Below, in pieces: positions 15,976-26,514 of a DNA stretch of 64,000 bases. The notes under the pieces were generated by a model, which searched no databases, was not told the DNA's origin, and saw only the letters and a list, made by a program, of their open reading frames with translations. Source of the stretch: Bradyrhizobium diazoefficiens (lineage in GTDB: Bacteria > Pseudomonadota > Alphaproteobacteria > Rhizobiales > Xanthobacteraceae); the NCBI RefSeq assembly GCF_016599855.1, contig NZ_CP067041.1, forward strand, positions 3,472,001-3,536,000, written 5' to 3'. How positions within the stretch are numbered: the stretch's first letter is position 1; every line of letters starts with the position of its first letter. Both the position numbers and the translations under genes were made by a program.

Positions 15976-17034
15976 TCAGTTCTTCAGCACGATGCGGCCG
16001 ACCACGTGGCCGGCGCGCAGCTCGTCGATCCATTTCTGGACATCGCCCATCGGCTCTTCGCGCATCGGCGTCGGCTTGACCTTGCCGGCGCGGGCGAGCG
16101 CCATCAGCTCGTGGGCTTCGGTAAGCGTGCCTACCATGAAGCCTTCGACGGTGAGGCGCTTGTAGACCCATTGCACCATCGGCAGCGTGAACTGGCCGCC
16201 CATCAGGCCGGAGACCACGACCTTGCCGCCGCGCGCGGCAACAGCCACCGCAAACGCCATCGACTTCTCGTTGCCGGCGAAATCGACGATCTCGTCGAAG
16301 CCGCCGTCGGTCTCTTTCAGGATACGTTTGATCACGTCGGGCTCGGACGGATCGTAGGCGTTGGCTGCGCCGTTCTTCAGCGCGGTCTCGCGCGCGGCCG
16401 GCGAGAGGTCGGCGACCGTGATCGGTTGCCTGAACATCGCCTGCGCGAACGACAGGCCCATCATGCCGACGCCGCCGAGGCCGATCAGCAGCAGATTGCG
16501 CTGGCGCGGACGGTCGACCAGGCGCTTGAGCGCGCCGTAGGCGGTGACGCCGGAGCACATCAGGGTCGCGGCCTGATTGACGGGCAGGGGATCGTAGTCG
16601 AGCAGGTATTTCGCGTCGGGCACAAGCACATGGGTGGCGAAGCCGCCGTCGATGGAGACGCCGAGGAAGCGTTGTTTGGCGCAAAGATTCTCGTCGCCGT
16701 TCTTGCAATCGCGGCACTGGCCGCAGCCGATCCAGGGAAACACCGCCTTCTTGGCTCCGACGAGGCTCGCCGGCACGTCGGGACCGACTTCGTCGACGAC
16801 GCCGGCGATCTCGTGGCCAAGCGTGAAGGGCAGCGTCATGCCGCGCGTGGTGTCGAGCTTCTTACCGCCGCCGAGATCGGCGTAACCGTCCTGGATGTGC
16901 AGGTCGGAATGGCAGAGGCCGCAGCGCTCGATGCGCACCAGCACCTCGGCAGCCCTGGGCTTGGGCGTATCGACGACGGTTTCGCACAAGGGCGCATCGA
17001 ATTTGACCAGCGACTGCCGACGCATCAACGCCAT
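15976..17034 (-). CDS. Zinc-dependent alcohol dehydrogenase
   Basis: A 352-residue medium-chain dehydrogenase. The catalytic zinc ligands appear in CGLCHSDLH (about 38-46) and GHEIAGVVDEVG (about 73-84); the structural zinc site is CGQCRDCKNGDENLC (about 103-117). LIGLGGVGMMGL is the NAD(P) motif. GGAGG stands 8 bases before the ATG at 17034, which rules out longer starts up to 17184. The sequence type is that of broad alcohol dehydrogenases; the substrate is unknown. It follows rsmA by 22 bases and may be the tail of the lpt operon. Confidence 0.9.
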   Translation of the reverse strand: MALMRRQSLVKFDAPLCETVVDTPKPRAAEVLVRIERCGLCHSDLHIQDGYADLGGGKKLDTTRGMTLPFTLGHEIAGVVDEVGPDVPASLVGAKKAVFPWIGCGQCRDCKNGDENLCAKQRFLGVSIDGGFATHVLVPDAKYLLDYDPLPVNQAATLMCSGVTAYGALKRLVDRPRQRNLLLIGLGGVGMMGLSFAQAMFRQPITVADLSPAARETALKNGAANAYDPSEPDVIKRILKETDGGFDEIVDFAGNEKSMAFAVAVAARGGKVVVSGLMGGQFTLPMVQWVYKRLTVEGFMVGTLTEAHELMALARAGKVKPTPMREEPMGDVQKWIDELRAGHVVGRIVLKN

Positions 17035-17056
17035 ATTCTTTCCTCCGAAATTCCTG

Positions 17057-17914
17057 CTATCCATCTTCGCTGCGTATATCCGCCAATTCACACGCCATGG
17101 CAACAAAGCCGGAGATGGGGATGGTCTCGGCACGCCGCGTCGCGTCGACGCTGGCAGCTTGCGCAAGTCGCGCCGGATCGACACCGAGCGATTTCAGGCT
17201 CTGGCGCAGCATTTTCCGGCGCTGGCCGAAGGCGGCGGCCGCGACTTGCTCGAGCATCTTGCGATCGCAAGGCAGCGGCTCGGCGCGGGGCTTGAGGCGC
17301 ACGACGGAGGAGGTGACCTTCGGCGGCGGCACGAAGGCAGATGGTGAGATGTCGAACAGGATTTTCGTCTCGCAGCGCCAGTTGGCGAGCACGCCGAGAC
17401 GGCCATAGGCCTCCTCATCCTCGCGTGCGACGATGCGCTCGCCGACCTCGCGCTGAAACATCAGCACCATCATGTCGTACCAGGGCGGCCAGGGCTCGAT
17501 GGTGAGCCAGTTGATCAGAAGCTGCGTCGCGATGTTGTAGGGCAGATTGGCGACGATCCTGGCGCGCTCTCCGCCGAGCAGCGGCCGCGGATCGAAGGTC
17601 ATGGCATCGGCATGCACGATCTCGAGCCGGCCGGGATAGCGCGCGGAGATATCCTCAAGGGCCGGGATCGCGCGCTCGTCGTGCTCGATCGCGATGACGC
17701 GTCTGGCGCCGAGCGCGAGCAGCGCGCGCGTCAACCCGCCCGGGCCCGGGCCGATCTCGACGATGGTGCTTTCTTCGAGTGGCGCGGCAGCGCGCGCGAT
17801 GCGTGCGGTGAGATTGAGATCGAGCAGAAAGTTCTGGCCCAGCGACTTGCGAGCCGACAGAGCGTGCTGGCGAATGACCTCGCGAAGCGGCGGAAGGTCG
17901 TCGATCGCGCTCAT
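17057..17914 (-). CDS. rsmA: 16S rRNA (adenine(1518)-N6/adenine(1519)-N6)-dimethyltransferase
   Basis: A 285-residue KsgA/Dim1 enzyme that dimethylates two adenines near the 3' end of 16S rRNA late in small-subunit assembly. The SAM-binding stretch [10 protein letters not shown] (about 23-32) and [15 protein letters not shown] (about 47-61) and the catalytic NLPYNIAT (about 118) are intact. The ATG at 17914 overlaps the pdxA stop (TGATG), so the two genes are translationally coupled; a longer frame to 18127 is only readthrough into pdxA in another frame. The pdxA-rsmA order is common in proteobacteria. Confidence 0.96.
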   Translation of the reverse strand: MSAIDDLPPLREVIRQHALSARKSLGQNFLLDLNLTARIARAAAPLEESTIVEIGPGPGGLTRALLALGARRVIAIEHDERAIPALEDISARYPGRLEIVHADAMTFDPRPLLGGERARIVANLPYNIATQLLINWLTIEPWPPWYDMMVLMFQREVGERIVAREDEEAYGRLGVLANWRCETKILFDISPSAFVPPPKVTSSVVRLKPRAEPLPCDRKMLEQVAAAAFGQRRKMLRQSLKSLGVDPARLAQAASVDATRRAETIPISGFVAMACELADIRSEDG

Positions 17915-18924
17915 CAGGTTGTCGCAGCCGCCATGCGGCTCGCAAGCTTGAGCGCCGCGATCAGGCTCGCCGGATTGGCCTTGCCGGTACCGGCGATGTC
18001 GAACGCGGTGCCGTGATCGGGCGAGGTGCGGATGAAGGGCAGGCCGAGCGTGACGTTGACGGCGTCGTCGAACGCCACCGTCTTGATCGGAATCAGCGCC
18101 TGGTCGTGATACATGCAGACGGCGCAATCATAGGTGTCTCGCGCCGCCTCGTGGAACATGGTGTCAGCGGGCAGTGGCCCCTTGACTTCGATGCCCTCGC
18201 CACGCAGCGCCTTGAGTGCCGGCGCAATTACCGTCTGCTCTTCGTGGCCGAGCGAACCGTCCTCGCCGGCATGCGGATTAAGTCCGGAGATCGCGATGCG
18301 GGGACGGGCGATACCGAAGCGGGATGTGAGCTCGGCCGCGACGATGCGCACGGTCGAGACGATGAGGTCACTCGTGAGCTGGGTGAGAGCATCCCGCAAG
18401 GACACGTGGATCGTCACCGGCACCACGGCGAGCCGCGGCGACCACAGCATCATCACCGGCTGCGGCTCGCGGCCATCGGTCCCGGCGAGCTCGGCGAGGA
18501 ATTCGGTGTGGCCAGGATGGCGGAAGCCGGCGCGGTAGAGCACGCTCTTGGCAATCGGGTTGGTGACGACGGCGCTGGCGCGGCCCGCGCGCACGTCGCT
18601 GACAGCTTGGCGGATCGAGGCGAGCGCGGCCGGCGCGCTCGAAGCGTCGGGCTTGCCGGGGGCGGCGGTCGCGTGCTCGCCGGTCGCAACCACGGGCAAG
18701 GCGTCCGCGAAGGCGGCTTCGGCTTCGCCCGGGCTCACCGCGGCGATCTTGACGTCGGCGCCAAAGGCGCTGGCGCGCTGCGCGATCAGTGCCTCGTCGC
18801 CGAGCAGATAGAAGGCGGGCAGGCCCAGCTCGCGGCGCCTGAGCCAGGCTGAGATGGTGATGTCGGGGCCGATGCCGGCGGGCTCTCCGAGCGTCAGTGC
18901 AAGGGGCTTTGCGGGAGCGGTCAT
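17914..18924 (-). CDS. pdxA: 4-hydroxythreonine-4-phosphate dehydrogenase
   Basis: A 336-residue enzyme of pyridoxal 5'-phosphate synthesis that oxidises 4-phosphohydroxy-L-threonine with NAD(P). Family blocks are clear: GEPAGIGPD (12-20), [27 protein letters not shown] and [15 protein letters not shown], which carry the metal-binding histidines, then [17 protein letters not shown]. Its start overlaps the stop of the SurA-like gene (TGATGACC), and its end overlaps rsmA. Confidence 0.96.
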   Translation of the reverse strand: MTAPAKPLALTLGEPAGIGPDITISAWLRRRELGLPAFYLLGDEALIAQRASAFGADVKIAAVSPGEAEAAFADALPVVATGEHATAAPGKPDASSAPAALASIRQAVSDVRAGRASAVVTNPIAKSVLYRAGFRHPGHTEFLAELAGTDGREPQPVMMLWSPRLAVVPVTIHVSLRDALTQLTSDLIVSTVRIVAAELTSRFGIARPRIAISGLNPHAGEDGSLGHEEQTVIAPALKALRGEGIEVKGPLPADTMFHEAARDTYDCAVCMYHDQALIPIKTVAFDDAVNVTLGLPFIRTSPDHGTAFDIAGTGKANPASLIAALKLASRMAAATT

Positions 18925-19856
18925 CAGCGGTTGCGATATTCGATCATCGCCGCTTTGCGGAGCTCGTCGAGATAGGCCTTCTGGGTCTTCTCGTACTTCT
19001 CCGTATACATCTTCTCACGGATCTCGCGCTTCTTCGGCGTATCGATGGTGGTCGGCTTGCGCGAGCACAGCACCACCATCTCGATGCCGGCCTTGGTTAC
19101 TTCGGGGGCTGTGAGGTGGCCGATCGGGGTGTCGTCGAGCACCTTGCGCAGCGCCTCCGGCAGGTCCGCGGTGGTCTTGGTGACGCTCTCGCGGATGGTG
19201 GCGTTCGGCGTCGAACGGAACAGCGAATTGGCTTCCTCGCAGCTTCCGACACGCGAGCGATACTGCTCGGCTTCCTTCATGCGCGTCTCCTGGAAAGCGG
19301 CGGAGGAGCCGCGCGGCACGATCAGCACGATCGGCTGCATCTTGTATTCGGTGCCCTCGATCTGAAGCTTCTCGTCACCGCTTTCCCGCACCTTGTCGGC
19401 GACGTCCTTCTCGCCGACCATCAGCTTCTCCTTGAAGCGGCCGCGTACGAGGCTGGTCCAGACCATCTCGGACCTCATGCGGCTCTTGAGCGTTTCGGGG
19501 CGGACGCCCTTGATCTCGAGCGACTTGGTGAGCTGATCGGGCGTGATGCGCATGCGTTGCGCCATGCCCTCGTAGGACTGATTGATGTCGGAAGCGGTGG
19601 GATCGACGCCGTATTTCTTGCCTTCCTTCAACTTGATCTTGTCGTCGATCAGCACGTTGATGACGTCCTGCCGGCTCGGGGTCTTCTGCGTCGTCAGTGT
19701 GTCGAGCTTGGAGCGCTGCTCGATGTCGAAATCGGTGATGGGATCGCCGTTGACCATGACGACGATGTTCTGCGCCCGTGCCGGCGCGCCGGCCAGGATC
19801 AGGACCGTGCCGAGGACCAGAAGGAGAAGGCGGAAGACGGGCAATGAAGTCGTCAT
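18924..19856 (-). CDS. SurA-like periplasmic chaperone (SurA N-domain, parvulin-like)
   Basis: About 310 residues. A signal peptide (LLLLVLGTVLILAGAPARAQ) is followed by the SurA N-terminal chaperone domain (IVVMVNGDPITDFDIEQRSK, then DVINVLIDDKIKLKEGKKYG) and one divergent parvulin-like region near the C-terminus (IGHLTAPEVTKAGIEMVVL). It probably helps outer-membrane proteins such as LptD, encoded just upstream, to reach the BAM machinery. Start sites at 19856 and 19871 are both possible. Annotators usually call this family 'peptidylprolyl isomerase SurA'; isomerase activity is uncertain from the sequence. Confidence 0.88.
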   Translation of the reverse strand: MTTSLPVFRLLLLVLGTVLILAGAPARAQNIVVMVNGDPITDFDIEQRSKLDTLTTQKTPSRQDVINVLIDDKIKLKEGKKYGVDPTASDINQSYEGMAQRMRITPDQLTKSLEIKGVRPETLKSRMRSEMVWTSLVRGRFKEKLMVGEKDVADKVRESGDEKLQIEGTEYKMQPIVLIVPRGSSAAFQETRMKEAEQYRSRVGSCEEANSLFRSTPNATIRESVTKTTADLPEALRKVLDDTPIGHLTAPEVTKAGIEMVVLCSRKPTTIDTPKKREIREKMYTEKYEKTQKAYLDELRKAAMIEYRNR

Positions 19857-19925
19857 GGTTGTCGCTCGCATGTCAGCCGAGATGATCCTGCGATCGGGAG
19901 CAGGCGGCCGGCAATTCAAACGGGT

Positions 19926-22412
19926 TCACTGGAGGCCGGATGAACTGGACCCGGTCGAGGTCGCCAGCGTGCGCAGACCGATCTGGAACATGAACGCGTG
20001 GCTCAGCACGGGCGGCGTGGTGCCCGCGGAATAGCTATACGAAGTTACATAGTTCGCCGCCAGCACGAAGCAATCGTCGACATAGCCGGCGCCGAGGACA
20101 TATTGGTTGATCTTGTTGGCTTCGAGGTCCCAGCGCGCAGAGCCCGTCACCACCCAGTTGGTTGCGACCTTGATCGAACCCGAGGTCAGGATGCCCTCGC
20201 GGCGGGTCAGATAGCCGAGCTCCGGCTGCGGCGCGTAATTGCCGTACATCATGCTGACCGACCAGCGATTGAAATTGGCGCGGCCTTCCGCCTCGAAGCG
20301 CTGCACGTTCCAGGTCTGCTCGTCCATGCGGGAGCGGACGCTGAACGTATAGGTGCTGTTCGGCGAGTAGGCGACGCTCGCCACGTAGTCGGAGCGCGGC
20401 CTCTGGAGGCCGGAATCGACGCCGGTATTGATGGTATCCTGAACCGCGTAAGAATTCATGCCGAACAGCTGGTAGGACTGTCCGAACAGCGTCTTGACGG
20501 CGCCGCCCTTATCGAACTGCGTGGTCGCCTGCACGCCGACATTGGCGCGGCCGCCGCCCTCGACGCGGTCGTAGCCGGAGAACTTGTCGACGTTGAATAG
20601 ATTCGAGGTGTCGAACACCATACTCTGCGCGTCCTCGTTCGGAAGCTTGCCGGCATACGTCTCGTTCGGACGGATGATGATCTGCGCGATCGGCTCGATG
20701 GTGGTCGAGCCCCAGGGCTGAACGTTGATGAAGGGATAGCGGTATTCGAGGCCGACGGTCGGCATCAGGCGGAACGCCTGGGTGTCGCCGACGGGCAGGT
20801 AGTTCGACACGCCCGGCTGGTTAGAGACATCCGCGTTGATTGCGTCGGCGCGCAGGATCGCGAACGGCGTCCAGATCTCGCCGAACGGATCGGTGAACGA
20901 CTTGCGCCACTGCGCTTCCGCCGTCAGGCGGGTGTAGGTGCCGGGGAAGCCGCGCAGAAGACATCCATTCGGCATGCTGCGTGCACCGGGGTCGGCCGAT
21001 GCGATCGCGCAGAGGCCTGAGGTGTTGGCGGTCGTAGTGATCGGATCGAATGCCGCATCGTTACGCGTCAAGTTGACGAAGTTCGTCTTGTAGCTGAACT
21101 CGCCGCCGAAGACCGGATAGTTGAGCACGTTCGAATAGTCGATCACTGGATAAACGACCGGGACCTGCTGCTGGTTACCCGAGAAGCTCAGCCAGTACAT
21201 CGTGCGTGCGTCGAAGAAGCTGCGATTGCCGACGCCGGTCAGATAGAGCTGCGACAGCGCATCCGTCGGCAGGTTCAGGAACGAGCCGAGCGGATCGCGG
21301 TAGGCCGACAGTCGATAATCCGACATGAAATAGTAGTCGGAGAGCAGGACGCCGTCCCAGCCCCAGACCCATTTGTCGTTCAGCGCGAACTGACCCTTGG
21401 TTTCGACACCGCCGCGGAACTGACGGTCGCCCGGCTGGCCGACGAAATTGCCGGGGTTGAGCTGGTCGATACCGTAGACGCGGACCTGATAGGCGCCGTC
21501 CAGCAGGCGTTGGCGGAACTCGGCCTGGAACAGCACGCCCTGCTTGGAGGTGATGCGCGGGCTGAAGGTGGCGTCCATGTCGGGCGCGATCGCCCAATAG
21601 AACGGAACTTCGACGCCGTAGCCGAACGCCGTGTAGGAGGTAAAGCCCGGCATCAGGAAGCCGGTCTTGCGCTTCACGGTCGGGTCGGGCGTCGAGAAAT
21701 AGGGCATGTAGGCGAGCGGCACGCCGAAGAATTCGAGCTGCGCCGTCTCGAAATAGAGCATCTTCTCCTGCTGGTCGTGGATGATGCGGGCACCCTTGAC
21801 CTGCCAGAGCGGCGGCTTCTTCGGATCGTCTTTGCAAGGCGCGCAGGCGGTGTAGACGCCGTTCTCGAACACCGTGTAGTTGCCAGACGAGCGGTCGGCG
21901 CGGGTCGCGGCCATGCGGGTCTGGTCCGCGGTGTCCACGCGCAGCGAATCGACGAAGCCGTCACGGTAGTCGTCGGAGAGATCCAGGATCTCGGCATAGG
22001 TGATCTTGCCGTCGGCATCCGTCATGCGGATGTTGCCTTCGGCATGCAGCCGCTTGGTCTTCTGGTCGTAGATGACCCGGTCGGCCTCGACGCTGGTGCC
22101 GTTGTAGAACAGCTGGACGTTGCCGACCGCCGAGACGCGCGAATTGTTGTAGTCGTAATCGACCTCGGTCGCCTGCACGAGCATCTGCCCGTCATTGGCG
22201 GCCTTCGGCGGCGTCGGACGTGCCGGCCGCGGATTGTAGGTGAAGCCCTGGGCGGCAGCAGGCGCTACCGCGGCAAGATCCATCATGCCGGCGAGTGAGG
22301 CGACGGCAACGACGGCCAGCACGAGCTTGCGGATGGACAGACCTCGCCCGTTCGCACGCACCAGGATGCGCGGCGCCCAGCCAGGCAATTGTCCTCGGCG
22401 GACGGCCGTCAC
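19926..22412 (-). CDS. lptD: LPS-assembly protein LptD
   Basis: An 828-residue outer-membrane barrel that inserts lipopolysaccharide into the outer leaflet with LptE. A signal peptide (about 24-55, LVLAVVAVASLAGMMDLAAV) is followed by the OstA-like periplasmic domain (VDYDYNNSRVSAVGNVQLFY) and the large barrel ending in a phenylalanine-containing last strand region. I placed the start at a GTG (22410-22412) because AGGAGG stands 8 bases before it and the codon shares a base with the lptG stop (TAGTG); the frame upstream to 22478 lies inside lptG. Confidence 0.95.
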   Translation of the reverse strand: MTAVRRGQLPGWAPRILVRANGRGLSIRKLVLAVVAVASLAGMMDLAAVAPAAAQGFTYNPRPARPTPPKAANDGQMLVQATEVDYDYNNSRVSAVGNVQLFYNGTSVEADRVIYDQKTKRLHAEGNIRMTDADGKITYAEILDLSDDYRDGFVDSLRVDTADQTRMAATRADRSSGNYTVFENGVYTACAPCKDDPKKPPLWQVKGARIIHDQQEKMLYFETAQLEFFGVPLAYMPYFSTPDPTVKRKTGFLMPGFTSYTAFGYGVEVPFYWAIAPDMDATFSPRITSKQGVLFQAEFRQRLLDGAYQVRVYGIDQLNPGNFVGQPGDRQFRGGVETKGQFALNDKWVWGWDGVLLSDYYFMSDYRLSAYRDPLGSFLNLPTDALSQLYLTGVGNRSFFDARTMYWLSFSGNQQQVPVVYPVIDYSNVLNYPVFGGEFSYKTNFVNLTRNDAAFDPITTTANTSGLCAIASADPGARSMPNGCLLRGFPGTYTRLTAEAQWRKSFTDPFGEIWTPFAILRADAINADVSNQPGVSNYLPVGDTQAFRLMPTVGLEYRYPFINVQPWGSTTIEPIAQIIIRPNETYAGKLPNEDAQSMVFDTSNLFNVDKFSGYDRVEGGGRANVGVQATTQFDKGGAVKTLFGQSYQLFGMNSYAVQDTINTGVDSGLQRPRSDYVASVAYSPNSTYTFSVRSRMDEQTWNVQRFEAEGRANFNRWSVSMMYGNYAPQPELGYLTRREGILTSGSIKVATNWVVTGSARWDLEANKINQYVLGAGYVDDCFVLAANYVTSYSYSAGTTPPVLSHAFMFQIGLRTLATSTGSSSSGLQ

Positions 22413-23509
22413 TATCCGTCCTCCTGATACAGCAAGGCCAAAAAGCCGGTGAGGCCGCCCACCACTACGGGCAACCACGCCGCAGCGATCGGATGCATCA
22501 ACTCAGCCTTGCTCAAGTCTTCAGTCACTTTCGACAGAACGTAGAGCAGAAAGCCTGCGCCCACGCCACTCAAAACCATCTTCTGTACGCCGCCCATTCG
22601 GAAGAAGCGCAGCGACACGGAAGCCGCGAGCATCACCATGGCGGCGAGCAAAAACGGCTGTGCCAACAGCTTGTGATACTGGAGTCGATATCCTGCTGTC
22701 GCGAACCCCGAGCTCTCCGACGAACGGATGTAGCTCGGTAGTTGCCAAAAGGACACAGTCTCGGGTGTGGAAAAGCTGTTGCGAACCTGCGCCTCGGTCA
22801 GCGTCGTCGGAATCTCCAGACTGGCCTGGTCGACCGGCGGGGAATCGAGGGAGAAGCGGCGCACGCCCTTGAACAACCAATGGCCGGCCTCCAGCGTCGC
22901 CTCGCGCGCCTCGACCCGCTCCTTGAAGTGCTGCTCCGTGTCAAAGCGGAACAGGGTGAGCCCGGTCAGCCGGACGCCCTGCTGCTCGCTGCGCGCCGCG
23001 TTGATGATGGTCTGGCCATCGCTGGTCACCTGGTTGAGCCAGAAGCCCGAGGCGTCCTGGATGCCGCCGCCCGGCGCCGAGCCGAACAGCTCCGCTTCCA
23101 TGCGCTTGGAGAGCTCGCGTAAGTTCGCCGACATCGGATTGTAGGCGACCGTGGCGATCACTCCGATCAGCAGCGCACTGCCGAGCGCCGGCGAGATGAA
23201 CTGCCAGGCCGAGATGCCGGCGGCGCGCGCCACCACGAGCTCGAGCCGACGGGAGAGGGCGAGATAGCAGGTCATGGCGCCGATCAACATGCAGAACGGC
23301 GTCAGCTTCTCCAGGAGCTGCGGCACCCGGAACAGCGAGGTCTCGGCCACCATGATCGCGGACGCCGACGCCAGCCCTGAGGTCTTGCGCACCATCTCGA
23401 TGTAATCGACCAATACCAGCAGCAGGAAAATGCTTACGAACACGCCGAGTGCGGCGACCACGAAGCGGCCGGCGAAATAGCGCCCGAGCGTGTTGGTGAG
23501 CATGCTCAT
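22412..23509 (-). CDS. lptG: LPS export ABC transporter permease LptG
   Basis: A 365-residue inner-membrane permease of the YjgP/YjgQ family: membrane helices at both ends (LGRYFAGRFVVAALGVFVSI at the start; FRMGGVQKMVLSGVGAGFLLY near the end) enclose a periplasmic jellyroll domain. With LptF, LptB and LptC it extracts LPS from the inner membrane. The start overlaps the lptF stop by 4 bases (ATGA). The order lptF-lptG-lptD-surA is conserved among related bacteria. Confidence 0.95.
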   Translation of the reverse strand: MSMLTNTLGRYFAGRFVVAALGVFVSIFLLLVLVDYIEMVRKTSGLASASAIMVAETSLFRVPQLLEKLTPFCMLIGAMTCYLALSRRLELVVARAAGISAWQFISPALGSALLIGVIATVAYNPMSANLRELSKRMEAELFGSAPGGGIQDASGFWLNQVTSDGQTIINAARSEQQGVRLTGLTLFRFDTEQHFKERVEAREATLEAGHWLFKGVRRFSLDSPPVDQASLEIPTTLTEAQVRNSFSTPETVSFWQLPSYIRSSESSGFATAGYRLQYHKLLAQPFLLAAMVMLAASVSLRFFRMGGVQKMVLSGVGAGFLLYVLSKVTEDLSKAELMHPIAAAWLPVVVGGLTGFLALLYQEDG

Positions 23510-24675
23510 GCGGCGGCCGGCCGTCCGAACAGCCGCGCGATACGCGCGTTCGATCTGTTAATGGCTTCCATCAGACCCGGCGGCGGCTCGACCACGATGC
23601 CGCCGATGATCATCCACAGCCCGATGCCGATCGCGCCGAAAACCATCGCGTACTGGAACAGCACCGGACCAGACGACTTCACGGCCATCACCGAGCAGGC
23701 AAATCCCGCCATGCGCAGGCCGAACACGGCGAGCACCGAGCCGCCAATCGAGAAGTTACGGCTCTGGCGGGTGGTGCGCGGCGCGCCGAGGAAAGCAAAG
23801 GTCAGCACGGCAAAGGCGAAGGGATAGATCGGCGCCAGCAGGCTGTCATGCAGCGCCGAACGGAACTGTCCGGGGATCTGCTTGTAGACCGGATCGTCCT
23901 CGGCGGGCGACAATAGCTCCCAGAGATAGCGCTCGCGGATGCCGAGAGTGACGTCGTGGCCCTGGCCCGAGAACTTCGACATGTCGAAGCCATAGCGGCC
24001 GAACGCCACCAGTGCCGGGTCGCGCTTGCCGGCCTCGAAGCGCTGGAGATTGCCGTCCTTGAGCACAAGGAACGAGCCAGTCTCGTTCTTCACGACCTCG
24101 CCATGCTCGGCGACGATCGAGACGCGCTCATTCGGGTCGCGGCGGTCGTCGATGAAGATGCCGGCGAGGATGCCGCCGGGCAGCCGCTCGCGAATCCGGA
24201 TCGTCAGGTTCTTGTCGAGCTGGGCGAAGCGGCCGGGCTGCAGGATATTGGTGAGCACGTCAGCGGTGATCTCGGCGTCCCACTGCTTGATTCGCCGCAT
24301 GCCGTCGGGAGCGAGATAGGCGGCGATGAAGGCGACCAGCAGCGCCACCACGCAAGTGGCGTAGAAGAACGGATAGAACAGCCGGAACGGCGAGAAGCCG
24401 GCGGCATTCATCACGATGATCTCGGAATCCGTCGCGAGCTTGTTCAGGGTGTGCGAGATCGCGATCATCAGCGCGATCGGCGAGATGATCAGCACCAGCG
24501 CCGGGATCACAAGGCTGGTGATGCCGAGGAAGGTCATGATGGTCTGACCCTGGCTCGTCATCAGGTCGATGCCGCGCAACGCCTGCGTAATCCAGATCAC
24601 GCCGGTGAGGCTGACCAGAACGAGCGCAAACGACGCCAGCGTCGTGCGGAAAATATACCTGTCGATTGACCCCAT
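23506..24675 (-). CDS. lptF: LPS export ABC transporter permease LptF
   Basis: A 389-residue YjgP/YjgQ permease starting MGSIDRYIFRTTLASFALVL, with three helices before and three after the periplasmic domain; LGAPRTTRQSRNFSIGGSV marks the cytoplasmic loop typical of the family. It pairs with LptG. First gene of the leftward run lptF-lptG-lptD-surA-pdxA-rsmA, all with overlapping or closely spaced ends, hence one transcript. Confidence 0.95.
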   Translation of the reverse strand: MGSIDRYIFRTTLASFALVLVSLTGVIWITQALRGIDLMTSQGQTIMTFLGITSLVIPALVLIISPIALMIAISHTLNKLATDSEIIVMNAAGFSPFRLFYPFFYATCVVALLVAFIAAYLAPDGMRRIKQWDAEITADVLTNILQPGRFAQLDKNLTIRIRERLPGGILAGIFIDDRRDPNERVSIVAEHGEVVKNETGSFLVLKDGNLQRFEAGKRDPALVAFGRYGFDMSKFSGQGHDVTLGIRERYLWELLSPAEDDPVYKQIPGQFRSALHDSLLAPIYPFAFAVLTFAFLGAPRTTRQSRNFSIGGSVLAVFGLRMAGFACSVMAVKSSGPVLFQYAMVFGAIGIGLWMIIGGIVVEPPPGLMEAINRSNARIARLFGRPAAA

Positions 24676-25014
24676 GCGCTACCGCACGAATTCCACCAAA
24701 GCCCCAACGCGCACCGGAATTCCTTCTGTCCGACCAATCCCTGACAGGGATCCCCAAGGTCGGCCAATCACCTCTTCCGGCGGCTGACTCTCTCACTACC
24801 ATCCCTTTGATCCGTCAACAAAATGGCTGACCCAAGGCACCCTCATTGTGTGGTTAATATTTCCCTCGTTGTGGCGTCCCTGCCACGCGCGGTGCTTGGC
24901 ATTGACCGCACCTCTGGCCCATAGTGGGGAGAGACCAGTGAATCGCCGTTCAGCTCCGGCTTGAGGCCGTATCGGTTGATCGACAAAAAGCCCCATATTT
25001 TCGAGGAGTTACCC
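24676..25014. other. Divergent intergenic region between lptF and pepA
   Basis: 339 bases without a visible gene; it must hold the promoters of the leftward lptF operon and of pepA. I found no clean -35/-10 pair: TTGACG near 24818 (minus) and TTGACC near 24902 (plus) each lack a good partner. Only the GAGGAG site before pepA is clear. Confidence 0.4.
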
Positions 25015-26514
25015 ATGTCCGATGCCATCAAGGTCGGCTTTGTCCCGTTGGCACCCGCCGTCCGTGGCATCCTGGTCGTGTTCTGTGACGACACTCTGAA
25101 GGTTGGCCCGGCGACCGCCAAGGCGCTCGGCGGGGCGAGCGAGCTCGTGAAACGGGCGGCCGCTGCCGCCTCATTCAAAGGTAAAAACGGCGCCGCCCTG
25201 GACATCCTCGCGCCCGAGGGCCTGAAAGCCGAGCGCCTGATCGTGATCGGGACCGGGAAGGCATCAAGCCTGAAGGCCAACGACTTTCTCAAATTCGGCG
25301 GCATGGCGGCCAGCAAGCTCAAGGCGGGGGCAGCGGCCATGACCGTCGTGGCGGAACTGGCTGACGGCGCCATGAGCAGCGAGCAGGCGGTTGCGATCGC
25401 CTCGGGCCTGCGGCTGCGCGCCTACAAGTTCGACCGTTACAAGACCAGGAAGAAGGACGACGAGGAGAGGACCTTGCGCGCCGACATCTCACTTGCGGTT
25501 GGTGATGTTGCCTCGGCGAAAAAGGCCTTTGCATCGGCCGGCGCGGTGGTCGACGGCGTCATCATCGCGCGCGACCTCGTCAACGAGCCGCCGAACGTAC
25601 TCTATCCCGAGGAGTTCGCGCGCCGCGCCAGCCAGCTGAAGAAGCTCGGTGTCAAGATCGAGGTGCTCGACGTCAAGGCGATGCAGAAGCTCGGCATGGG
25701 CGCGTTGCTTGGCGTCGGCCAGGGCTCGGCGCGGCCGAGCCGCACCGTCATCATGCGCTGGGACGGAGCCAAGAAAGGCGAGGCACCGGTCGCCTTCGTC
25801 GGCAAGGGCGTCTGCTTCGACACCGGCGGCATTTCGATCAAGCCGGCCGGCAGCATGGAGGACATGAAGGGCGATATGGGTGGTGCGGCCTGCGTCGTCG
25901 GCCTGATGCACGCGCTCGCAGCGCGCAAGGCCAAGGTTAACGCCGTCGGCGCCATCGGCCTCGTCGAGAACATGCCAGACGGCAACGCGCAGCGGCCGGG
26001 CGACATCGTCACCTCGATGTCGGGCCAGACCATCGAGATCATCAATACCGATGCGGAAGGCCGCCTCGTGCTGGCCGACGTGCTCTGGTACGTGGCCAAG
26101 AAAACCAAGCCGAAATTCCTGGTGGATCTGGCGACGCTGACCGGGGCGATCGTGGTCGCGCTCGGCACCGATCATGCCGGCATGTTCTCCAACAATGACG
26201 AGCTCGCCGAGCGCCTGCTCGCCGCGGGCATCGAGAGCGGCGAGAAGGTCTGGCGCCTGCCGCTCGGCCCCGAATACGACAAGCTGATCGATTCCCAGTT
26301 CGCCGACATGAAGAATACCGGCGGCCGTCATGGCGGCTCGATCACCGCAGCGCAGTTCCTGCAGCGTTTCGTCGACGGCACGCCATGGGCGCATCTCGAT
26401 ATCGCCGGCACCGCGATGGGCGCGCCCAAGACAGACATCAACCAGAGCTGGGGCAGCGGCTACGGCGTCCGGCTGCTCGATCGCCTGGTGGCAGATCATT
26501 ACGAGCGCAAATGA
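25015..26514 (+). CDS. pepA: Leucyl aminopeptidase (M17)
   Basis: A 499-residue cytosolic exopeptidase with two metal ions. The C-terminal catalytic half shows [17 protein letters not shown] (metal-binding Lys and Asp), [12 protein letters not shown] and the signature NTDAEGRL. Start at the ATG at 25015 with GAGGAG before it; the frame is open upstream to 24961 but that part has no site. The stop overlaps the start of holC (ATGA), the usual pepA-holC pairing. Confidence 0.96.
   Translation: MSDAIKVGFVPLAPAVRGILVVFCDDTLKVGPATAKALGGASELVKRAAAAASFKGKNGAALDILAPEGLKAERLIVIGTGKASSLKANDFLKFGGMAASKLKAGAAAMTVVAELADGAMSSEQAVAIASGLRLRAYKFDRYKTRKKDDEERTLRADISLAVGDVASAKKAFASAGAVVDGVIIARDLVNEPPNVLYPEEFARRASQLKKLGVKIEVLDVKAMQKLGMGALLGVGQGSARPSRTVIMRWDGAKKGEAPVAFVGKGVCFDTGGISIKPAGSMEDMKGDMGGAACVVGLMHALAARKAKVNAVGAIGLVENMPDGNAQRPGDIVTSMSGQTIEIINTDAEGRLVLADVLWYVAKKTKPKFLVDLATLTGAIVVALGTDHAGMFSNNDELAERLLAAGIESGEKVWRLPLGPEYDKLIDSQFADMKNTGGRHGGSITAAQFLQRFVDGTPWAHLDIAGTAMGAPKTDINQSWGSGYGVRLLDRLVADHYERK

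Noticed and set aside
16006..17295. 429-residue plus-strand frame over the alcohol dehydrogenase
   Set aside because: Mirror of the zinc enzyme frame; the long open frame follows from third-position GC bias.
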